From assembly GCA_020310875.1 (NCBI GenBank), contig CM035407.1, positions 219,971,753-220,035,752 on the forward strand: DNA of 64,000 bases, in the 5' to 3' direction. Below the pieces are notes generated by a model that saw nothing but the letters and a program-made list of their open reading frames with translations, had not been told where the DNA came from and did no database searches. The stretch comes from Ceratopteris richardii (lineage: Eukaryota; Streptophyta; Polypodiopsida; Polypodiales; Pteridaceae). Shown here piece after piece: positions 11,549 to 21,195 of the stretch. Each line of letters starts with the position of its first letter. The first letter of the stretch is position 1. Made by a program: the position numbers and the translations under genes.

Positions 11549-11889
11549 TAGGTCGTCGCTTCATCTAGGTGCCGTCGGCACTCCTCCGTTTGCAGTCTCA
11601 GATTCGCATGAAATTTGGTGAGCATACTCAGGGTGTTTCAGAGATCAAAACATCTTCGCTCTATGGTGCCAAAATCGCAGTTTGAGCTCGTTTCGGCCTC
11701 CGAACGCACTATTGCAGTGCTTGTGCAAGCTATTTTGTCTTTTTGTGCCAAAGGTATATACCAATTTCTGTTCGCCAGTATAAGCGTCTCGAAGTCTGCT
11801 ACAAGTCTAGCAGAATTCGTCTCGGCAGTTCTGTTCAACTTTTTGAGATACAATCAATTTTCTGCATCAAGGTATTTTAGTCACCGACC

Positions 11890-12900
11890 ATGGCTGAAAG
11901 CAGTGATGTATTCCGTATGTTGGCTACTGAGGATAAGTTGGATGGTACCAACTACCCATTATGGGCTTATATGATGCAACATGTATTGGTTGCAAAAGGA
12001 TTGTGGAACATTGTGCAAGGTGTTGAAAGACGTCCTGTTACACGTGTAACAACAGGTACTGCAAATACAGGTGCTGGAGTTGATGGAGATGGTGTCGAAG
12101 ATGATATTGTGCAGATTCTTGTTCGTGCTGCTATTTCTACTGCACCCACTGTAGAGCATATTCGTTGGGATGGCAGAGATGCCCAGGCACATGCATTGAT
12201 AGCTTTGTCTGTCAAAAGTGCCATTATTCCTCATATTCGCTCTTGCAGAACAGCTAAGGATGCTTGGGATACACTTACCACATTGTACCAAGCTAGGAAT
12301 GAGGCTCGTGTTGCTTACCTCCAAAAATAGTTGTAGAGTGAGCACATGAATGAAGGTGATTCTATGGACAATTTCCTAACAAAGATCAAAGACTTGAAGG
12401 AACAATTGATTTCTGCTGATGAGGTTATACCAGATAGCTCACTTGTGCAGACCGTTCTGAATGGTCTTCTTGATTCATATCAGAGTTTTGCTTCTACTCT
12501 TCGGTTAAGGATGAAAGGCAATCCAAATGCCTTGTCATTTGATGAGTTAGTCTTTGTTCTATTGCAAGAAGATCAGTCTAGGCAGAACAGGTCCATTATG
12601 CGTGTTGCATATCAAGCTTTCCTGGCTAGTCAGAAGGGCAAAGTAAAGTGGATTTCTTCTACTAGTAAGCAGAAATCTGCAACTGCTGCACATTCGAAGA
12701 ACCAAGGCAAAGATGAGAAAAATTCAGAAAAGCAGAAATTGTTTTGTAAGTACTGTAAAGGGAATGATCATATCATAAAGAACTGTCCAAAACTGGTTGC
12801 AAAAGAGGCAAAGAAGAAAGAGGCTGGAATGGTTGTTGCAGAAGACTCTACACCAAAAATGGAGTCTGCTAATCTTGTGCAGGAAGAAGAATGGGCGTTC
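11890..12900 (+). pseudogene. Copia-1A gag region
   Basis: Reading starts at ATG 11890. The N-terminus carries EDKLDGTNYPLWAYMM, the usual copia gag opening motif. The middle carries AKDAWDTLTTLYQARNEARV, typical of the UBN2-type copia gag domain. A single CCHC knuckle, CKYCKGNDHIIKNC (C-X2-C-X4-H-X4-C), lies at 12745-12786 and would bind RNA. Broken. Confidence 0.85.
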
Positions 12901-13059
12901 ACTACTGTTTGCAGTTTTGACCCATCTTCTCATGAGCAGTGCATGTCTGCAGTAGACTCAGATGTTTGGTACTTTTTCATGATCTGTCAAATGGCGATGT
13001 TATTATTGCTTCTGGCATTTTATGTCGTGGGCTGTATAAGCTCATAGACTATGAAAGAT

Positions 13060-13850
13060 TTGAAAATGATTTGGCATGTGCAGTAAATGATTCTCAGGCT
13101 ATGTCAGATGCAAAGCTTTGGCATGCATGCTTTGGTCATCTGAATTTTGCTAGTTTGCTATGCCTACAGAAATCTGAAATGGTGTCCTCTTTGCCCAAAC
13201 TTGAGGCACCTGGAAAACATGTTTGTGAAGGCTGTATTTTGGGCAAAATGCAGCGTTCCTCGTTTCCAAAAGATGGTTCAGTTCAGGCAACATGGAAATT
13301 GTAGCTTGTACATAGTGATGTCTGTGGTCCTATGCAGACACCCTCTTTTGGAAATTACCTTTACTTCATGACTTTCATTGATGATTTTTCCAGGCATGCA
13401 TGGGTATATCCACTCAAAGCAAAGTCCGAAGTGTTCATGTGCTTTAAACAGTTTTTGGTTTTGGCTGAAAATCTGTCAACATGTAAAATAGGCACCCTCC
13501 GTTCTGATCGAGGGGGGGAATATATGTCTTCTTATTTTAATGCATTTCTTGCTGAATGTGGGAAAAACACCAGTGTATAGTGCCATATACACCTCAACAG
13601 AATGGATTTGTTGAACGAAAGAACAGGTCACTCATGGAGATGGCGAGGTGCATGGTCAAAATCAGGCTTTACCACATAGTTTCTGGCTTGAGGCTATCAT
13701 GTGTGCAACATATGTACTGAACAGGTGTCCCACTAAAGTGCTACAGTCTATCACTCCATATGAGTCTTGGCATGACCGCAAGCCATCTGTTGCTCATCTG
13801 CGTATTTTTGGCTGTTTGGCATATGCACTAGTGCCTGAATAACATCACAG
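13060..13850 (+). pseudogene. Copia-1A pre-integrase and integrase region
   Basis: The pre-integrase zinc region is visible as LWHACFGHLNFASLLCL followed by CEGCILGKM (about 13115-13250). The integrase core follows, with aspartates in HSDVCGP (near 13316) and SDRGGEY (near 13505) and the glutamate region near 13610, the D-D-E layout. Broken. Confidence 0.85.
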
Positions 13851-14379
13851 AAAATTGGATGATAAGGCAGTAAAATGTAATTTTGTTGGGTATAGTTCTG
13901 AAAGTAAAGGCTATCGTGTGTATCATCCACAAAGTAAACGCATTCTGGTTAGCCGTGATGTTGTCTTTGTGGAAGATGCTGTTCAACCATTGCTTTCATG
14001 TACTAAGGAGACATTTGTTAGCTCCAAAGACATGTATGATACTTTGATGCCTCTTTTTACAGGTGGACAGTCTAGTGCTGGTCCTAATGAGGCAACTTCT
14101 TAGCCTTTGCAGGTTTTATATGATGATGCAGATCATTCCATTTCTGATGCAGATTTACATGATGCACTTGTTGATGAGAGAACTGATATTGAGCAGGTAA
14201 AAACTATGCCAAAATGGCTGGTGCAGACTTTGCGTGACAACAAATTAGATGCACCTTTGTCATATTGTACTCTTTTAGGCTCTCATAGTGCCTCCTTTGC
14301 ATCAGATTGCTATGCTATGGCTGCGTCTAGTCTCTGTGATGAGAATGAGCATGTTTCTTTTGATGAAGCACATAATTCA

Positions 14380-14789
14380 GAAAATTGGATGGTTGCTATG
14401 CAATCTGAATATGATGCTATAATGAAGAATGATACATGGTCTTTATGTGACTTGCCTCTTGGAAAGAAGGCCATTGGCACTAAGTGGGTATACAAGCTGA
14501 AGCGTAAACCTGATGGTACAATTGACAGGTATAAGGCTAGGCTTGTTGCAAGGGGTTATGCGCAAGAAAGAGGCATTGATTTTGATGAGACCTTTGCACC
14601 TACATGCCGTATGACGACTGTTCGGAGCATTTGTGCACTTGCAGCCCATCATGGTTGGAATGTACATCAGCTGGACATTAAAACAACATTTCTGAATGGT
14701 GACTTGCATGAAGAAGTGTATGTTTTTTAGCCCCGTGGCTTTATGCAGAAAGGGCATGAAAACCAGTTGTGCAGGTTAAAGAAGGCATT
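14380..14789 (+). pseudogene. Copia-1A reverse transcriptase, first part
   Basis: KAIGTKWVYKLKRKPDGTID and FLNGDLHEEVYV are standard copia RT N-terminal motifs. The domain stops where Gypsy-1 is inserted and resumes at 24776. Broken. Confidence 0.85.
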
Positions 14790-15767
14790 TGTTAAACGCT
14801 GTTTATTCTTCTAACTGTCAGAAGTGCGTTTAAGCGATTCTTGGGTTCTTGGGAGTGGAAGGGGTCTGTTAGACAGAGGCCCTGTACTTAGTTCCCAAAC
14901 TAACTGCTTACATACGTCAATATACTAATGTTGAGAGCTCTATCAAGAATCTGATGTACTTAGACATCACAGTTCACAGTCTTAGCTCAACCACGTGTAC
15001 CGAATACGTTAGGATGCTATGTTGCATCTACACATAAACTTACTGAATATCTCAGAACAAGAGTATTCATTCAACCTTCACAGAATGGATACTACACTCC
15101 GTCCAATATCCAAAGACACAGAGAATCCCAGTGTTCAGATACACCGTACTGAAGATTCAGTACGCAACCCAGGAAATCTTTTCTGTAGCTTAAACTTTGC
15201 CGTATGGAACCTGAACCTAGATACTACAGACAACTTAAGACAACACGAATACCAAAAGAGTTACCACGACTGCCCAGACTTCGCCACCTAATTGCAGAAC
15301 ATTTCAAGAAAAGAAACAACCCGATGAGCGAAGTAGCTGAGTCTCACAATCGCCATGGATACCATTAGACAACTGATAAGCCAAAACACAGATACACAAA
15401 GAATACTCAGAAAGTCGCCAAGATACTCTGGATTACTCAACTCGACACACAGTAACGCTACAGACCAATCACTCAGACAGATAGTCTGATGATCTCTCGA
15501 ACGTCTGTGAAGTTAACAAACAAAACAGATGTCGACAGCAGACAAGACAAGAGACGAACATGAAACTCAGAATACTGGAGATTATGCAAACGACACTAGA
15601 GTAACGCCCCGCTCAGTCACCCAGACAGACAGTCTGGTGATCCACCACGGAACCGTCACTGGCGCGTCTTTCTTTGATTTATATAACTTTTATAAACTGT
15701 CTGTAATAACTTTTCGCTTGTGCGAACAAGATTCAGTTATACATTTCCACTCCGGAAGCCGCTAACA
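14790..15767 (-). repeat. Gypsy-1 3' LTR (element orientation)
   Basis: Partner of 23797-24771. Most differences between the two are transitions. Its inner edge at 15767 is set by comparison with the other LTR. Confidence 0.93.
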
Positions 15768-15770
15768 CTC

Positions 15771-15795
15771 TGGCACGCACGGTGGACTCGAACCC
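15771..15795 (-). other. tRNA 3'-end-like sequence beside Gypsy-1 3' LTR
   Basis: On the minus strand GGGTTCGAGTCC (an exact Pol III B-box match) is followed by ACCGTGCGTGCCA, so the stretch reads like the T-arm and acceptor end of a tRNA, ending 3 bp before the LTR. A polypurine tract is expected here and none is visible nearby. The T-stem does not pair fully, so it is not a working tRNA gene. Confidence 0.6.
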
Positions 15796-16462
15796 GCACG
15801 TTTACAAATCTATTGCTCATCTATAATGCCTTCTAAGTACATATTTCTAGCTAATCTAAAGGTGCAGGCGATCTTTTTCTTTAGAGTTTTTAATAATTGT
15901 TTTAGGGTGTCCGGTTGTATTAACTGTGCATCTATTCTTACAGAACTTAGAGCTATGGCTTCGGTGAGCAAAATTTCTGCTTGGGTCTGTAGAAAAGCTT
16001 CCTGTAAATAAAATTCGTTTGCAAGCACCGCATCTCTGGATGTCTTCATTTCTGCAACCTATTGCTCCATCTTCTGTACTCTTTCCTTCTGATTTTCCAG
16101 CTGATTCTCACTTCTTTCGATTTCTTGAATCAGAAAGTTTACTGTTCTTCAGTATGACTCCTTTTCGTGTCAGAGATCTGATATTAGCTTCTGTGTCTGA
16201 GCTTCCTTGGTCAAATAATGTTTGAACATGTTGTTGACATCTGATAGATTTTCTTTTGTTCTTTGAAGTTCTTCTTCTGTTAGTTTAGCTTGCCTCTGCT
16301 GTTCTTGGTTTTGCTGCACCAGTTCGTTGAGTTGCACTCTGGTCTCTTCCAATAGATTACCTAATGCTACTCTGGCATCTTCTTTATCCTTTAGATCGGT
16401 CTTCAACTGACTTATGTCGGCCTGTGCTTCGCTTAGTAGCTTGTCCTTTTGGTTGAGATCTG

Positions 16463-18091
16463 CTAGTGCGACATCTCTTTGATCTGTTGTTCTGCAAGTT
16501 GAGCTTGGAGATGGGTAATTTGTGAGTGCAGCTGATGGTTTTCGGCTTTGACCGCATCTATTTCTTCTTGCAGAGACGTGATATCTGCTTCTAGTATGTC
16601 CACCTTGTGTTGTAGCTCATTCTGGATGTTATCTGTGACTTCTCTCATTTGGATTGGTAATTGTTGTGATAGGTTAATGAGCAATTGACCCATGTTTGCC
16701 AATTCAGAGATTACGGGAATCGAAGGAAGTGGGAGATGTTGGCGAGGTTGAGATGAGGATGCGGTTAGGAGTTGTTGGGAGTTGGGTGGGGAGTAGTTTG
16801 GTGATGATGAAGAGGAGTCAGCGGGTTCGGCAGGGTGAATGGGTTTTATGGGGATAATGGTTTCCATTGGCGGTTCCGGTGGGGGAGTGGGAAGAACAGA
16901 ATTTGATTGTTGTACCTTATCGATGGTGTGTTGTGCAGTTTCTTCGGCTGTGGAATCAACTGCCTTAAGAAGCTCTTCGAGCACTTCTTTAGCAATTTGT
17001 TCCTCATTTGCTTGCTGTTCCCTTTCAGACTGTTGCTGGGATGCTTCTTTTGTAGAGTTTGTGTCGGCTTCAGTATGATTTTCCTGCTCTTGTTGCTCCT
17101 GGGAAGATGATTGTGCGGAGGATTCATGCTCCATTGATGTTGCGGTATTGTGGAATGTTTCTTCATCATGTTTTGCTTCTTCTTTGTCGTCATCTTTGTT
17201 TCCTTTGGCTGATCCTTGTGCTTCACTCTCAGAAGAACTGATTCTGATTCTCTTTCTGCGAAAGAGTTGGTTTAGCTCCTCTTCATCTTCTTCCTCATCG
17301 TCCCATAATTGTACAGATTCTTCATGTCGCAGAACAGGCCCACGGGGTGGTGGTTGTGCTGCGAGTATTGCTGGAAAAAGGAAGGACAGTATGTGCGGCA
17401 ATCTGGACCTTGGCATGCCTCCTTTGTTCACCTGTTTAATTATGGATACGCACTCTCGGTGAATGCAGTGGAAGAAGAATGATGCGAAGTTGACTGGTTC
17501 TTGAGCAGCTAAATCTATGGCGGAGTAGAAGGGACGGGATATTCCATAGGTGTGTTTCTGTAGGTTGAGAATAGCTACTAAGAATTGGAGGGCTGATCTT
17601 TCAGGTTCCGGTCGACACAGGATCGCATACTCGTTTGAGGAATACCTAGGAAATAATTCTATCATTCTTGCGACTGGAAGACTCGGGCCATTTTCCCGAC
17701 CTTGCCGAGGGAGTCTAAACACTTCTGCAAAAGCTTGGAAGGTGATAAGTGTACGGGATGGGAGGGAGGTGGTCGGCCAACTCTGCTCAGTGGCAGGTGT
17801 GTTGGCGATGGCGGAGATGATCTGGGCAAAGAATGGGTGGGACTCCACTGAATGCCAAGGCAGTTCAGCGAAGTTGGATAGCCCACGAATGCGCAGGAAC
17901 TCTCCTACGTCGGCAGGGAGTCCATCACGGAAGGCGGCATAGTTAGCCAAAGCTTCCATGGCGCACACAGAGACAGTAAGCACAAGCACACAGAGCACAG
18001 GGTACACACACAGAGCACAAATCACACAAACACAATAGCGATTTTCGGCGAAACAGAAAAGGTTAAGTAGATGCGTTGCAGTGGAGAGCAA
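16463..18091 (-). CDS. Gypsy-1 extra frame after integrase, coiled-coil protein of unknown role
   Basis: A 542-codon open frame between integrase and the 3' LTR, same strand as pol. The likely start is Met45 (ATG at 17957-17959, MEALANYAAFRDGLPADVGE), because residues 1-44 are a hydrophobic reading of a CA-rich, GTGTGT-type leader. Residues about 45-285 look globular (RGLSNFAELPWHSVESHPFF; FFHCIHRECVSIIKQ). Residues about 285-350 are acidic, then Gln/Glu-rich, then Pro/Ser-rich (about 415-465). From about 470 a heptad-like coiled coil begins (QHKVDILEADITSLQEEIDA), and coiled-coil-like sequence persists on this strand down to about 15810. Athila and Tat relatives carry extra genes here, some plant-specific. 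I see no signal peptide, transmembrane anchor or glycosylation pattern that would justify calling it an envelope. Spliced expression is known for such frames in relatives. Confidence 0.7.
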   Translation of the reverse strand: MLSTATHLLNLFCFAENRYCVCVICALCVYPVLCVLVLTVSVCAMEALANYAAFRDGLPADVGEFLRIRGLSNFAELPWHSVESHPFFAQIISAIANTPATEQSWPTTSLPSRTLITFQAFAEVFRLPRQGRENGPSLPVARMIELFPRYSSNEYAILCRPEPERSALQFLVAILNLQKHTYGISRPFYSAIDLAAQEPVNFASFFFHCIHRECVSIIKQVNKGGMPRSRLPHILSFLFPAILAAQPPPRGPVLRHEESVQLWDDEEEDEEELNQLFRRKRIRISSSESEAQGSAKGNKDDDKEEAKHDEETFHNTATSMEHESSAQSSSQEQQEQENHTEADTNSTKEASQQQSEREQQANEEQIAKEVLEELLKAVDSTAEETAQHTIDKVQQSNSVLPTPPPEPPMETIIPIKPIHPAEPADSSSSSPNYSPPNSQQLLTASSSQPRQHLPLPSIPVISELANMGQLLINLSQQLPIQMREVTDNIQNELQHKVDILEADITSLQEEIDAVKAENHQLHSQITHLQAQLAEQQIKEMSH

Positions 18092-18306
18092 TCAAGAGTG
18101 ACTAATCATCGCGCAGTATTGAAATGATACTTCTTAACTTCGGTGTGCATGCGTGAGTAGCTGGAAAGGGAAGGGCGGCTGTGGACATAATTAGGTATCA
18201 AAACGCGGATATTTACAGACTTATTTTATTAAGCATGCCAAAAAAGAAAAGAAAAGAAAATAAAAGAAAAGAGAACGCCCAAAGACGCGGGTAACCGCGA
18301 AACGTT
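18092..18306 (-). other. Gypsy-1 spacer between integrase and extra frame
   Basis: About 215 bp without coding signal. It includes a plus-strand A/G-rich run (about 18239-18272) of AAAAGAAAAG type. Confidence 0.6.
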
Positions 18307-19340
18307 TCAGTGTGGGTTAAATGTGTGTTGATACGGCCGCAGCTTCGAACCGTTGATGACTTTCGGAAGAGGAATTCCGGTCAATGTAGTCAACCAAAAA
18401 GTTGCTGGGCCCACTTGTTCAGAAATCCGGTAGGGACCAAACCATCGTAACTTGAATTTGCCAACAGAGCGATTCGACTTTGGATTGTAAAAGAGTACAA
18501 GTTGTCCCACCGAAAAAATTGGAGTCTTTAGATATCGATCATGTGTTCGAGCTTGTCTTAGCTGTACTTCCTGCATAGTCAAAAAACTGTGCCATCGATG
18601 CTCGTCTAATTCTCTGAGTGTATCCAACCAAAATGACAATGATTCTTCAGGTAGCAGTTTCTGAGCGATTGCTACTCGTAAACTTGGTATAACTATCTCC
18701 ATCGGTGCTATTGCTTCTAATCCATAAGCTAGTTTGAAAGGGGTTAATCCTGTTGTTACCTTGTATGTAGTTCGATATGCCCATAATACTGCAGGTAGCA
18801 GTTGATCCCATCTTTCCGGTGCTTCTAAAATGAGTTTTTGAAGCATATTCAACAAGGTTTTGTTTGTACTCTCAGCAAAACCATTTGCACGAGGATAATA
18901 TGGTGAACTAAATTTATGTGTGACGTGAAACGAATGTGTGAGTACTTTCATTAAATTGTTGACAAAATGAGTGCCTTGATCTGTAACAAGTTCCAGCGGT
19001 AGGCCAAAACGTGGAAAGACATCCTTCAGTAGACACTTAGCTACCGCAACAGCTGTGGCAGATCGTAAAGCCCAGGCTTCTGCCCATCTGGTAGCATAAT
19101 CAGTACATGTCAAAATATAACGATTATTACTGAGGATTGCTGGTGGTGTAATAGGGCCAATGAAATCTAGACCCCACTTCTAAAAAGGCTCTAATGGCAA
19201 GACAGGTTGTAGAGGGAAAAGATGACGTTGCAGGGGCTGTCCAGATCTCTGACAACTATCACATTGTTTGACAAACTGTGATACATCCCTGTACATAGTA
19301 GGCCACCAAAGACCACTTTACAGAATTTTCCGGTGTGTTA
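18307..19340 (-). pseudogene. Gypsy-1 integrase region
   Basis: A zinc-binding CDSCQRSGQP stretch (about 19230-19260) precedes the core. TCTDYATRWAEAW, VTDQGTHFVNN and ANGFAESTNKTLLNML supply the D, D and E positions. The C-terminal part has FSVGQLVLFYNPKSNRS and KLRWFGPYRISE, the usual gypsy integrase tail, with no chromodomain after it. The stretch 18307-19113 is a 268-codon open frame. Confidence 0.88.
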
Positions 19341-19629
19341 AGTTTGCAGCAAAATGGCCACCGGAAGGAATTGAGTGAGCCAAATTAATGACTGAGTTAA
19401 CTTCATGTGGTGGAATACAACGAAGTAAAACTCCAGTGTGATCTATATAGTATAATTCCCCAGCAATCAACCAAAATCGGCGACTGAAACTGAAATTTTC
19501 CTTCGTATTGCAGGAGAAGTCTGAGTAGGAAGGTATCCATTAGTGAGAAAGGTCAAGATCTGATCATAATATGTAGATGGCATAGGTGGGTCTGTAATTT
19601 CATCATTAGTCGGTTCAGAGACATAAATT

Positions 19630-20993
19630 GCCGGTGTTGATTCTTTTCAGTAGGGGCTAATCTTCGACTTGCATAGTACACTGGTCTGAACCACTTATCG
19701 GTTTGTTGCATTAGAACGCTCCCTATTGCTATATCTAAAGCATCTACATGAAATGGGCGATCTCAGTGAGGAGGCTGTAAGATTGGAACCTGTGTTAGTA
19801 ATCCCTTTAGAGGATCAAAAGCAGTTTGACAGTCCGGGGTCTAGTCAAATTGTCGAGGGGTCTTGGTTATCAATCGGTTCAGTGGTATTTCCAAATGAGC
19901 AAGCCACCGTAAGTGCCGACCATGCCATCTTACTTGGCCCATGAAGTGCATTACTTCCTTAGGTGTAGTGGGTACAGGTGCTTCTAACACAGCTGTGATT
20001 TTATCTGGATCCACCTGTATGCCCTGTGCAGATACAATGTGACCAAGTAGCTTTCCACATAAAACTGCAAACACAAATTTGTTTGGGTTCAAACAGAGTC
20101 TGTATTCTCTGCACTTTTCAAAGCAGCACCGTAAATGGAACAGGTGTGCTATCATCTTACCGAAAATTGAAAAATCATCAAGATATACTTGCATAAAAGA
20201 GGTAAGGTAAGGAGAAAATATTTCCTGCATACACCTTTGGAACGTACTTGGGGCATTTCTTAATCCAAACCACATAACAGTACATGCAAAAACACCCCAG
20301 TTGGTAATAAGGTGGTCTTCGGTATATCCTTTTCAGCCATTCTAACTTGATTATACCCACTGTACCCATCTAAGAATGAATACATTTCATGCCCTGCTAC
20401 TTTATCAAGCATTGTGTCAAGAAAGGGGAGCGGAAATGGATCAGGCTAGCTGCGTTCAGTTTCCGGTAATCTACACATATTCGTAATTGCTTATTCTTTT
20501 TAGGGACAATAACAATTGATGAGATCCATTCAGCATGCTCTACTGGTACAATAAATCCGACTTTGAGTAGCCTATCAAGTTCTGCCTTTACCTGTGATGC
20601 ATAGTTTGGATTCATCCGGTAGCTGGGTTGCTTGAGTGGTTTTGCTTCCGGTTTCAGCATGACCCTGTGTTGATAGATGCGCGGGTCCAAACCCTTCATA
20701 TCTTTGTAATCCCATGCAAATACATCAGAAAATTCTCGAAGTAGTTGGATTAGATCTGCTTGAAATAATTCCGGTAAGATCTCCTTTATCTTAATAGGTC
20801 GTGGATTTTCTTCATCACCTAAATTGTAAGTGGTCAGTTGATCTTTTGGAACATAGAATTGTCGAGGCTTCTCTGTATTCTCAGATGGCTTAAAAAGTTG
20901 TTGTAGAACAGCGTCATCTATGGTAGCCTTATCTTCTTTCATATCTTTTTCTGTTACAGTCATCACCGTACAAACTGAAGGATTCCAATACAA
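19630..20993 (-). pseudogene. Gypsy-1 reverse transcriptase and RNase H region
   Basis: On the minus strand the RT opens with LLKVGFIVPVEHAEWISSIV and LRICVDYRKLN, and carries MWFGLRNAPSTFQRCMQEIF and the catalytic YLDD in MQVYLDDFSIFG (about 20170). FVFAVLCGKLLGHIVSAQGI follows. The RNase H part has FHVDALDIAIGSVL and PVYYASRRLAPTEKN (about 19640-19800). Broken. Confidence 0.87.
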
Positions 20994-21195
20994 CAGATTA
21001 TAGATCGACAGTTCCTAGGGAGATCAAGTCAATGTTATTTTTTAGAAACTCTTCTTCTTCATCATCTGACAACCCATCTAGCATATGGATTGGTTCTGCA
21101 AAATACGGTCTAGCATGCAACTCGCAAGGTTGTATAGCATCTAATTTTACAACGTATTTACGATTATTATCTTTGAAAGTGAGTTCCTGTGCAGA

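Noticed and set aside
15771-15795. Complete tRNA gene beside the Gypsy-1 LTR
   Set aside because: Only T-arm and acceptor-like sequence is present; the T-stem does not pair properly and no D-arm at normal spacing was found.
16839-17942. Plus-strand open frames opposite the extra Gypsy-1 frame
   Set aside because: Shadows of the minus-strand frame; Ser/Cys-rich composition mirrors its Gln/Glu-rich segments.
17960-18091. Hydrophobic N-terminal segment of the extra Gypsy-1 frame, as a signal or membrane segment
   Set aside because: It is encoded by a CA-rich, GTGTGT-like leader and precedes a much better start at 17959. I do not treat it as evidence for an envelope-type protein.
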